Source: Nitrospinota bacterium
GTDB lineage: Bacteria; Nitrospinota; Nitrospinia; UBA9942
Direction: 5' to 3'
DNA length: 13,957 nt
Assembly: GCA_003489165.1 (NCBI GenBank)
Contig: DNJG01000050.1
Coordinates: forward strand, 350 to 14,306
Positions 5,920-12,303 of the stretch are shown here, in pieces. The notes below the pieces were generated by a model. It made no database searches. It saw only the letters and a program-made list of their open reading frames with translations, and was not told the origin of the DNA. Within the stretch, counting starts at the first letter, position 1. Every line of letters begins with the position of its first letter. The position numbers and the translations under genes were made by a program.

Positions 5920-7734
5920 ATGCGTATTCATTATAATTCACTAAGAGATTTTCTGGCAAGGCTTGAAAGTGAAGGAGAATTAATAAGGATAAAAGAGAAG
6001 GTCTCTCCAATCCTTGAGATTACAGAAATAACAGACAGGATTTGCAAGTCTGGTAATGGAGGGAAGGCGATCCTTTTTGAAAATACAGATGATTCTGGCA
6101 TACCTGTCCTCATTAATGCCTTCGGGAGTAAAAAAAGGATAGCTATGGCACTTGGTGTTGATAATGTGGAAGATATAGCAAATGATATACAGGAACTGAT
6201 TGAATTAAAGCCTCCTCAAAATCTTATAGAGAAGTTAAAATTTCTCCCCCGACTCTTTGAAATATCCCATTATCCACCAAAGGTTATTACAGGTAAAGCC
6301 CCATGCCATGAAGTGGTCTTAACAGGCGATGAAATAGACCTCTTTAAATTCCCCATATTGAAATGCTGGCCACTTGACGGCGGGAGGTTTATTACTCTCC
6401 CTGTAGTATTTACAAAGAGTCTTAAGGAGAGAAAAAGGAATGTCGGTATGTATCGGATGCAGGTGTATGATAAAAAAACCACAGGCATGCACTGGCATAT
6501 TCATAAGGATGGGGCTTCACATTATGATGAGTATAAAAAGGCTGGTAAGAGAATGGAGGTTGCAGTAGCAATAGGGACAGACCCTGTTGTAACTTACTCC
6601 GCAACTGCTCCCCTCCCTTACGGTGTGGATGAACTCCTCTTTGCCGGCATGATAAGAAAAAGGGGTGTTGAACTTGTTAAATGTAAGACAATTGATATGG
6701 AGGTGCCTGCAACAGCAGAGATTGTCCTTGAAGGCTATGTTGAGCCCAATGAATTAAGAGAAGAGGGTCCATTCGGAGACCATACAGGATACTATTCTCT
6801 CAAAGGCGATTACCCTGTGTTTCATGTTACAGCAATCACTCACAGAAAAAATCCAATATACTTTACAACAATTGTCGGGAAGCCTCCAATGGAGGACTGC
6901 TACATGGGGAAGGCTACGGAGAGGATTTTTCTCCCGATGCTCAAGTCATTAAACCCTGAGATTGTTGATATGGATTTGCCGTGGGAAGGTGTCTTTCATA
7001 ACTGTGTAATCGTATCCATGAAAAAGAGATACCCAATGCATGCAAGGAAATTGATGACATCCCTCTGGGGCTCAGGACAGATGAGCTTTTCAAAGATGCT
7101 CTTGACTGTTGATGAGGCTATTAATGTGCATGACTACAGAGAAGTCGCATCAACCCTTTTAAACAATGTTGATATTGAGAGAGATATTTATATAACTGAA
7201 GGGACACTTGATGTGTTAGACCACTCTTCACCAAATTATATCTACGGCTCAAAAATTGGTGTTGATGCCACTGAAAGAATAGAAGGTGAGGATAAGAGGA
7301 AAGAGGTAAGGGTCAGTGGTCAGTGGTCAATAGTCAGTGGTCAGTTAAAAGAAAAAATACCTGACATCATTGATATAAATATCCCTCTGAATGATGTAAA
7401 AAATAGAATCATTTTCATTTCGATAAAAAAGGATAAACCCTATCATGCAAGGATAGCTGCTGAGAAACTTTTTAAACTGACCAATGGGAACAACTCTATC
7501 AGTATTGCAGTGATTCTTGATGAAGATGTAAATATAAAGGATATTTCAACTGTAATATGGAAACTCTTTAATAATACAGACCCTAAGAGGGACTTCTATT
7601 TTATTGATGGGAAATTGGCGATAGACGCCACCAAGAAATTGAAAGAAGAAGGGCATCCTCGTGAATGGCCTCCTGAGATTATTATGGATGAAGAGATAAA
7701 GAAAAGGATAGACAAAAAATTCCCTTTAATTTAA
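5920..7734 (+). CDS. UbiD-family prenylated-FMN-dependent decarboxylase, long form
   Basis: This 604-residue protein belongs to the UbiD family, which decarboxylates aromatic or alpha,beta-unsaturated acids (4-hydroxybenzoate-type in ubiquinone, naphthoate in menaquinone synthesis) using prFMN and a divalent metal. Motifs: NSLRDFLARLESEGEL near the N-terminus, RNVGMYRMQVYDKKTTGMHWHIHKDG around 170-195 (metal/prFMN binding), TAPLPYGVDE, and EPNELREEGPFGDHTGYY around 278-295 with the catalytic Glu-Arg-Glu region. ATG at 5920 is preferred over an in-frame TTG at 5854 because it matches the family N-terminus. The protein is about 100 residues longer than E. coli UbiD. The tail looks like a second copy of the preceding C-terminal domain, with a heptad repeat (SGQWSIVSGQ) at the junction. 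The long form recalls menaquinone (futalosine-pathway) decarboxylases, but no mqn genes or UbiX partner are present, so the substrate is open. Confidence 0.93.
   Translation: MRIHYNSLRDFLARLESEGELIRIKEKVSPILEITEITDRICKSGNGGKAILFENTDDSGIPVLINAFGSKKRIAMALGVDNVEDIANDIQELIELKPPQNLIEKLKFLPRLFEISHYPPKVITGKAPCHEVVLTGDEIDLFKFPILKCWPLDGGRFITLPVVFTKSLKERKRNVGMYRMQVYDKKTTGMHWHIHKDGASHYDEYKKAGKRMEVAVAIGTDPVVTYSATAPLPYGVDELLFAGMIRKRGVELVKCKTIDMEVPATAEIVLEGYVEPNELREEGPFGDHTGYYSLKGDYPVFHVTAITHRKNPIYFTTIVGKPPMEDCYMGKATERIFLPMLKSLNPEIVDMDLPWEGVFHNCVIVSMKKRYPMHARKLMTSLWGSGQMSFSKMLLTVDEAINVHDYREVASTLLNNVDIERDIYITEGTLDVLDHSSPNYIYGSKIGVDATERIEGEDKRKEVRVSGQWSIVSGQLKEKIPDIIDINIPLNDVKNRIIFISIKKDKPYHARIAAEKLFKLTNGNNSISIAVILDEDVNIKDISTVIWKLFNNTDPKRDFYFIDGKLAIDATKKLKEEGHPREWPPEIIMDEEIKKRIDKKFPLI
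7312..7346 (+). repeat. Five tandem heptads (GTCAGTG type) inside the UbiD coding region
   Basis: Five consecutive 7-bp units with consensus GTCAGTG (one variant GTCAATA, one GTCAGTT) lie within the reading frame and encode VSGQWSIVSGQ. There is no facing arm. They sit at residues about 465-476, exactly between two similar C-terminal domain copies. Periodicity is directly visible. Confidence 0.85.
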
Positions 7735-7778
7735 TATTAATAATAGATGCGATTCTGTAACAAACTCAGGAGGAAAAA

Positions 7779-8423
7779 ATGAAATTTTTTATTGACACTG
7801 CTGATATTAATGAGATAAAGGCTGCACTGGAGATTGGAATTATTGATGGTGTTACCACAAATCCATCACTGATTGCAAAGACCGGCAAAGATTTTAAGAC
7901 TGTTGTGGATGAGATATGTGCGGTGGTAGATGGGCCTATAAGTGTAGAGGCTGTTAGTATGGACGCAGAGGGGCTTATTAAAGAGGCAAGGGAGTTGTCA
8001 AAGGTAAATAAAAATATTGTTGTAAAAATCCCTATGACAGAGGAGGGACTGAAGGCTGTAAAAAAGGTAAGTCAGGAGGGAATCCATACGAATGTCACCC
8101 TTGTCTTTTCTCCGACTCAGGCGATACTTGCTGCAAAGGCAGGTGCTACATATATAAGCCCATTTGTCGGGAGGTTGGACGATATAAGCCATATCGGCAT
8201 GGATATAGTGGGACAAATAGTTACCATATATGATAATTATGATTTTTCAACGGAGGTCATTGTAGCAAGTGTTAGAAACCCTCTCCATGTAGTGGAAGCG
8301 GCATTGCTCGGTGCTGATGTATCAACCATACCATTTAATGTTATAAAGCAGTTAGTGAAACACCCGCTCACAGATATAGGAATAGAGAAATTTCTCTCTG
8401 ACTGGAAAAAAGTGCCGAAATAA
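7779..8423 (+). CDS. Transaldolase, small TalC/Fsa-type subfamily
   Basis: This 214-residue TIM-barrel aldolase transfers a dihydroxyacetone unit in the non-oxidative pentose phosphate pathway; some family members act instead as fructose-6-phosphate aldolases. Seen: MKFFIDTADINEIK at the N-terminus, GIIDGVTTNPSLIAK (20-34), VEAVS (56-60), NIVVKIPMTEEGLKA with the Schiff-base lysine K83, TNVTLVFSPTQAILAAKAGA and SPFVGRLDD. The length matches the short subfamily exactly. A perfect AGGAGG at 7768-7773, 5 nt before the ATG, fixes the start. It lies 44 nt after the UbiD gene on the same strand and may be co-transcribed with it. Discriminating transaldolase from fructose-6-phosphate aldolase needs active-site comparison; the 'transaldolase' type is more common. 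Confidence 0.95.
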   Translation: MKFFIDTADINEIKAALEIGIIDGVTTNPSLIAKTGKDFKTVVDEICAVVDGPISVEAVSMDAEGLIKEARELSKVNKNIVVKIPMTEEGLKAVKKVSQEGIHTNVTLVFSPTQAILAAKAGATYISPFVGRLDDISHIGMDIVGQIVTIYDNYDFSTEVIVASVRNPLHVVEAALLGADVSTIPFNVIKQLVKHPLTDIGIEKFLSDWKKVPK

Positions 8424-8436
8424 CAAAATGCTCAAC

Positions 8437-8550
8437 CACGAATAGCACGAATGAAACGAATTACACTAAAAGAATAGAAATCATAAAATGGTTTTATATC
8501 TTCTCTATTCGTGCCATTCGTATATTCGTGTAATTCGTGTTTCAAGATTT
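8437..8550. repeat. Facing nonad repeat element between transaldolase and the ABC exporter
   Basis: Four 9-bp units (CACGAATAG/CACGAATGA type, the last degenerate) at 8437-8472 face four units of the type ATTCGTGTA at 8507-8541 (one of 8 bp), across an AT-rich core. The right border TTCGTGTTTCAAGATTTTAA closely matches the one at 5898-5915. It lies immediately upstream of the ABC ATPase start. Confidence 0.85.
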
Positions 8551-8555
8551 TAATC

Positions 8556-9473
8556 ATGTCCGAAATAATCACCGCAAAGAATCTTACCAAGGTATATGGA
8601 AAAACTATTGCCGTCAGCGGGATAAGTTTTTCTATCAATAGGGGTGAGTGTTATGGATTTCTTGGCCCCAATGGGGCAGGAAAGACCACTACAATGAAGA
8701 TGATTCATTGTTTCTCTCCTATGACTGCCGGAATACTAACTGTAGCAGAAATGGATGTGAGAAGAGATCAGAGAAAAATAAAGGCAATCATGGGTGTTGT
8801 CCCACAGGAGGAAAATTTAGACCCTGATTTAAAGGTACTCAAAAATCTCATTGTCTATGCCCGCTATTTTGATATCCCGGTAAAAACCGCAGAGGAGAGG
8901 GCTGTTGAACTGCTAAATTTTCTTCAACTGAAAGATAAGATGAATAGTAAGATAGGCGAGCTTTCAGGCGGTATGAAGAGGAGGCTCCTCATTGCCCGCT
9001 CTCTAATCAATAACCCTAAGATTTTAATTTTAGATGAGCCGACAACAGGTTTAGACCCTCAGGCGAGACACCTCATATGGCAGAGATTAAGGCTCCTAAA
9101 AAAAAATGGGATAACAATGATTCTCACAACCCATTATATGGAAGAGGCTTCACAGCTTTGCGATAGGGTTGCAATAATTGACAAAGGCAAGATACTAATA
9201 GAAGGAGAGCCTAAAAAACTGGTAAATGATAATATAGGGACTGAGGTTGTAGAGATAAGATTAGAAGATGAGAATCAGGAGGCAATACTTGAACAGTTAA
9301 ATGAATTTAATTTCACTTATGAAAGAGCAGGAGATACACTTTATCTTTTTTCTAATAACGGAAAGGAGCTTTTACATTCTATTGTAGATGTAAAGCATAC
9401 TCAACTACTCCATAGGCCTGCCACAATGGAGGATTTGTTCTTAAAACTTACAGGGAGAGGACTCAGGGAATAA
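8556..9473 (+). CDS. ABC-2-type transporter ATP-binding protein (NodI/DrrA/CcmA-like)
   Basis: This 305-residue nucleotide-binding subunit powers an export ABC transporter. All ATPase motifs are present: Walker A GPNGAGKT (37-44), Q-loop Q84 in VVPQEENLDP, signature LSGGMKRR (136-143), Walker B LILDEPTTGLDP (158-168) and switch histidine H193 in TTHYMEE. The C-terminal ~80 residues form the accessory domain typical of this group and end MEDLFLKLTGRGLRE. ATG at 8556 is chosen over an upstream in-frame ATG at 8511 because the latter would encode the repeat element and MSEIITAKNLTKVYG is the normal family start. No Shine-Dalgarno sequence is evident. It is followed after 1 nt by the permease. 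Substrate (drug, lipid or polysaccharide) cannot be told. Confidence 0.95.
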   Translation: MSEIITAKNLTKVYGKTIAVSGISFSINRGECYGFLGPNGAGKTTTMKMIHCFSPMTAGILTVAEMDVRRDQRKIKAIMGVVPQEENLDPDLKVLKNLIVYARYFDIPVKTAEERAVELLNFLQLKDKMNSKIGELSGGMKRRLLIARSLINNPKILILDEPTTGLDPQARHLIWQRLRLLKKNGITMILTTHYMEEASQLCDRVAIIDKGKILIEGEPKKLVNDNIGTEVVEIRLEDENQEAILEQLNEFNFTYERAGDTLYLFSNNGKELLHSIVDVKHTQLLHRPATMEDLFLKLTGRGLRE

Positions 9474-9474
9474 A

Positions 9475-10260
9475 ATGACTATCTTCAAAATACCGGATAT
9501 CTCATGGCGGGCTTATAGGGTTTGGCAGAGGAACAGGGATTCCTATATGCGGTTTTATAAGGCAAACATATTGGGTAATCTCGGTGAGCCGCTGATGTAT
9601 CTCTTTGGAATGGGAATCGGGATAGGGAGCTACCTTGGGCTGATTGAAGGCGTATCATATATGGAATTCATTGCCCCCGGACTTATAATGGGCGTTGCAA
9701 TGTATTCTGCATCTTTTGAATGCACATTCGGTGCATTCACACGGATGGCTGAGCAAAAGACTTATGACGGCATCCTCGCAACACCATTAAATGTTGGAGA
9801 CCTTGTTGCCGGAGAGATACTCTGGGGTGCAACAAAAAGCCTTATAGGCGGAAGCGTAATGCTATTTGTAATTTATGTGGCTGGCTTAATGAAGACATCT
9901 ATATTGATGCTTTTACCTATGTTGTTACTTATATTCATTATCGGGCTTCTCTTTTCATCCCTCTCCCTTACATTTACCGCCCTCTGTCCGAGTTATGATT
10001 TCTTTAATTACTTTTTTACGCTAATCCTTGCCCCTATGTTCTTCTTTTCAGGCATCTTCTTTCCGTTATCAAATTTTCCTGAATGGGTAAAAACTGCATC
10101 AAAATTCATGCCCTTAACACATGCGGTTAATATAGCCCGAAGCCTTTTATCAAATATGGCTCATTCATCCCTCATTTTAAGCACACTCATTCTTATCGTA
10201 TTCACAGTTATATTTAGCATTTCGTCCGTAAATCTGATTGAAAAGAGGATAATTAAGTAA
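9475..10260 (+). CDS. ABC-2-type transporter permease (NodJ-like)
   Basis: This 261-residue inner-membrane protein with about six predicted hydrophobic segments forms the exporter channel with the upstream ATPase. The N-terminus has a cytoplasmic WRAYRVWQRNRDSYMRFYKA helix; hydrophobic stretches follow around 45-60, 65-85, 115-135, 140-165, 175-195 and 230-250. GIFFPLSNFPEWVK (around 193-206) before the last membrane segment is a characteristic ABC-2 permease feature. It starts 1 nt after the ATPase stop (TAA-A-ATG), indicating translational coupling. The gene ends before a hairpin shared with the converging cold-shock gene. Confidence 0.93.
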   Translation: MTIFKIPDISWRAYRVWQRNRDSYMRFYKANILGNLGEPLMYLFGMGIGIGSYLGLIEGVSYMEFIAPGLIMGVAMYSASFECTFGAFTRMAEQKTYDGILATPLNVGDLVAGEILWGATKSLIGGSVMLFVIYVAGLMKTSILMLLPMLLLIFIIGLLFSSLSLTFTALCPSYDFFNYFFTLILAPMFFFSGIFFPLSNFPEWVKTASKFMPLTHAVNIARSLLSNMAHSSLILSTLILIVFTVIFSISSVNLIEKRIIK

Positions 10261-10351
10261 ACATCAGATGAGACAAACAACTAAATTAATTATGTAAGAT
10301 AGAGAACATGGAAAATGAGATAAAAGGGAAAGATATAATTATGCGGATTGT

Positions 10352-10390
10352 TGATTAACCCCGCACTTATTATGAGTGCGGGGTCAATCA
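10352..10390. terminator. Bidirectional hairpin between converging exporter and cold-shock genes
   Basis: TGATTAACCCCGCACT (10352-10367), a 7-nt loop, and AGTGCGGGGTCAATCA (10375-10390) form a 16-bp stem with a single mismatch. It lies between two convergent genes, ending 5 nt short of the csp stop codon, and could terminate both. No long T tract follows on either strand, so termination strength is uncertain. Confidence 0.7.
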
Positions 10391-10394
10391 GTGT

Positions 10395-10598
10395 TTAGTT
10401 CACCTTAACAACATTGGATGCCTTAGGGCCCTTGGGACCGCTTGTAACTTCAAACTCTACCTGCTGTCCTTCGTTAAGACTCTTATATCCTTCATCCTTT
10501 ATATCGGAATAATGAACAAATATGTCTTCGCCGCCTTCTTGCTGGATAAATCCAAAACCCTTGGTGTTATTGAACCATTTTACTGTTCCTTTTGCCAT
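10395..10598 (-). CDS. Cold-shock-domain protein (CspA family)
   Basis: This 67-residue single OB-fold nucleic-acid-binding protein acts as an RNA chaperone that melts secondary structure, often induced by cold or stress. RNP1 (KGFGFIQ, residues 13-19) and RNP2 (DIFVHYSDI, 25-33) are intact, with the family's FGPKGPxAxNV-like C-terminus (SGPKGPKASNVVKVN). Length is canonical. An AGGAGG ribosome-binding site (complement of 10607-10612) sits 8 nt before the ATG. The upstream region has a leader hairpin, a terminator and a candidate promoter. Which csp paralogue it is, and whether it is cold-inducible, cannot be told from sequence alone. Confidence 0.97.
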   Translation of the reverse strand: MAKGTVKWFNNTKGFGFIQQEGGEDIFVHYSDIKDEGYKSLNEGQQVEFEVTSGPKGPKASNVVKVN

Positions 10599-10629
10599 TG
10601 CAACTTCCTCCTTCCTGAAATCTAAAGCT

Positions 10630-10660
10630 GACCTTAAATTTACTTGCTAACCTTAAGGTC
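10630..10660 (-). promoter_or_regulatory. Leader hairpin upstream of the cold-shock gene
   Basis: GACCTTAA (10630-10637) and TTAAGGTC (10653-10660) form a perfect 8-bp stem with a 15-nt loop. It lies in the untranslated leader of csp, about 30 nt before the start codon and just upstream of the AGGAGG site. Csp mRNAs often have structured leaders; a role here is inferred. Confidence 0.5.
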
Positions 10661-10690
10661 TATTACTGCCCATTTAAATCGACCAGGCAT

Positions 10691-10727
10691 AAAAAAAAAC
10701 CGTAAAGGAATCTAATCACCTTTACAG
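10691..10727 (-). terminator. Rho-independent terminator downstream of the response regulator
   Basis: On the minus strand, CTGTAAAGG and CCTTTACGG pair (9 bp with one G-T wobble) across a 10-nt loop and are followed by nine T residues (10691-10699). This is a textbook intrinsic terminator for transcription coming from the response-regulator gene, which ends at 10837. It also lies inside the csp upstream region, downstream of the candidate promoter. Confidence 0.75.
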
Positions 10728-10748
10728 TTAATTATAACCCGTATATAA

Positions 10749-10777
10749 TATGTACCATTTCTATAAAGTGTTGTCAA
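10749..10777 (-). promoter_or_regulatory. Candidate sigma-70-type promoter reading toward the cold-shock gene
   Basis: On the minus strand a perfect -35 TTGACA (complement of 10772-10777) is followed after 17 nt by a poor -10 TACATA (complement of 10749-10754), within a TATA-rich run. A perfect 13-bp tandem repeat lies immediately upstream. The -10 is weak, so this remains a candidate. Confidence 0.4.
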
Positions 10778-10801
10778 CTATTTTCTGAAACTATTTTCTG
10801 A
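10776..10801. repeat. Perfect 13-bp tandem duplication upstream of the csp promoter
   Basis: AACTATTTTCTGA occurs twice in direct tandem (10776-10788 and 10789-10801). On the minus strand it places A-rich TCAGAAAATAGTT copies against the -35 hexamer, where an UP element or activator site would sit. Duplication is directly visible; function is inferred. Confidence 0.7.
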
Positions 10802-10836
10802 AAAATGGTAGCACAAGAAATTGTCCCTAAACAAAC

Positions 10837-12237
10837 TCAATCAACCTTCAAATTATACTTTTTCATCATCCTGTAGATTGTCATTCTTGGAATGCCTGCC
10901 TTCTCCGCTGCCTTTGTTATATTATTGCTGTTTTTATTTAAAAGTTCAATAAGATAATCCTTCTCAAAAGATGAGAGCCATTCCTTCTTTGCATCTTTAA
11001 AAGAAAGACCCTGTTCCCCCTTAACAAAGTCTGCTTGTGCAGGTATGAGAGGAGGGATGTGCCCCTGAGCCTTAATATTATCAGGAAGGTCATTAGCGGT
11101 TATATAACCTCCATCAGAAAGGGAGACTCCCCTTTCAATTACATTCTGGAGTTCTCTTACATTTCCGGGCCAATTGTATTTTTTAAGCCTCCCTATTGCA
11201 TCTGTTGATATCCCCTTAATCTCTTTTTTATTCCCAATTGCAAAATTTTTAATAAAGAAATTGCAGAGTAGCGGTATATCATCAACCCTCTCTCTTAAAG
11301 GCGGAAGCGTGATAGAAATAACATTTAACCTAAAGAAGAGGTCATCTCTGAATTCCTTCTCCTTTATTGCCCCTTCAAGGTTTTTATTAGTAGCAGATAT
11401 TATCCTTATATCAATATCTATGAGGTTTCTGCCACCTACCCTTCTCAACTGTCTCTCCTGTAATACCCTTAAAAGTTTTGCCTGAAGATTGGGAGTAAGC
11501 TCACCTATCTCGTCAAGAAATAGTGTCCCTCCATTTGCAGTCTCAAACATCCCCTGCCTTGATGCATGTGCGCCGGTAAATGAACCCTTTTCATGCCCAA
11601 ATAGTTCCGATTCAAGGAGATTTTCGGGAAGAGATGCACAATCCACGGGGACAAACGGCATCCCTGCCCTTTCGCTGTTTGCATGGATACACCTTGCAAC
11701 CAATTCCTTTCCAGTTCCGCTCTCGCCCAGAAGTAAGATGTTTGATTCTGTCTTTGATACCCTCCTCACCATATCCAGAACATCCTTTACCTTCTGACTC
11801 TGCCCAATTATATTATCAAACTTGAAATGTTCATAAAGCTGTTCTTTTAAATTTTTATTCTCCTCTGTCAGCCTCTTCTGTGTCAGTGCCCTTTCCACTG
11901 TAATCCTCAACTGGTCTGCGGTAAAGGGTTTTTGCAGATAGTCAAAAGCACCGCTCTTTACTGCATCAACTGCGGATTCTATGGTTGCAAAGGCAGTAAA
12001 TAAAATAACAATACTATCTGGATTCTCACCCTTTATTTCCTTCAATAATTCAACACCATTTTTACCAGGCATCTTCAAGTCTGTTATTACAACATCAGGA
12101 AGTCTCTCTCTTGCAATCTTTATAGCCTCCTCAGAGTTTGAGGCAGTAATGCACTCACATCCAAGATTTTTCAAAATCCTGGAGCAGTTTTCAAGCATAT
12201 CCAGCTCATCATCTATTACGAGAATTGTATCCGACAT
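10837..12237 (-). CDS. Sigma-54-dependent response regulator, NtrC family
   Basis: This 466-residue activator is a phosphorylation-controlled AAA+ protein that remodels sigma-54 RNA polymerase at enhancer-dependent promoters. REC domain (1-120): acidic D9/D10, phospho-acceptor D53 in VVITDLKMPG, T81 and K103. AAA+ domain (about 142-370): Walker A GESGTGKE (171-178), sigma-54 contact loop GSFTGA (218-223, variant of GAFTGA), Walker B GGTLFLDE (236-243), arginine-finger region FRDDLFFRL (296-304) and NWPGNVRELQN. The C-terminal Fis-type HTH is at about 425-460. ATG at 12237 gives the normal MSDTILVIDDE start; an in-frame TTG at 12252 is less likely. No cognate histidine kinase lies in the window. 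The region upstream is a heptad array, with no Shine-Dalgarno sequence. Confidence 0.96.
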   Translation of the reverse strand: MSDTILVIDDELDMLENCSRILKNLGCECITASNSEEAIKIARERLPDVVITDLKMPGKNGVELLKEIKGENPDSIVILFTAFATIESAVDAVKSGAFDYLQKPFTADQLRITVERALTQKRLTEENKNLKEQLYEHFKFDNIIGQSQKVKDVLDMVRRVSKTESNILLLGESGTGKELVARCIHANSERAGMPFVPVDCASLPENLLESELFGHEKGSFTGAHASRQGMFETANGGTLFLDEIGELTPNLQAKLLRVLQERQLRRVGGRNLIDIDIRIISATNKNLEGAIKEKEFRDDLFFRLNVISITLPPLRERVDDIPLLCNFFIKNFAIGNKKEIKGISTDAIGRLKKYNWPGNVRELQNVIERGVSLSDGGYITANDLPDNIKAQGHIPPLIPAQADFVKGEQGLSFKDAKKEWLSSFEKDYLIELLNKNSNNITKAAEKAGIPRMTIYRMMKKYNLKVD

Positions 12238-12244
12238 AAAATTA

Positions 12245-12303
12245 ACATACAACGGACAACTAACAGCTTACAACTATTATTTGTCGTTAGTTATAAGTTT
12301 ATT
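12245..12303. repeat. Facing heptad repeat arrays between the spermidine-synthase-like gene and the response regulator
   Basis: Four heptads of the type ACTAACA/GCTTACA (12245-12272) are followed by an AT-rich spacer and about three heptads of the opposite type GTCGTTA/GTTATAA (12283-12303). The unit resembles that at 1203-1295, about 11 kb away. The array overlaps the stop codon (12299-12301) of the upstream gene and ends 7 nt from the regulator's ATG. Confidence 0.78.

Noticed and set aside
8511..8555. Upstream ATG extending the ABC ATPase by 15 residues
   Set aside because: It lies within repeat units; MSEIITAKNLTKVYG from 8556 matches the usual start.
10308..10358. 16-codon ORF (MENEIKGKDIIMRIVD) after the ABC permease
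   Set aside because: Too short to support, no clear ribosome-binding site, and its stop lies inside the terminator stem; it could be a gene remnant but nothing proves it.
1203..12303. CRISPR arrays
   Set aside because: Units are 7-9 bp, directly contiguous and degenerate, with no unique spacers and no cas genes.
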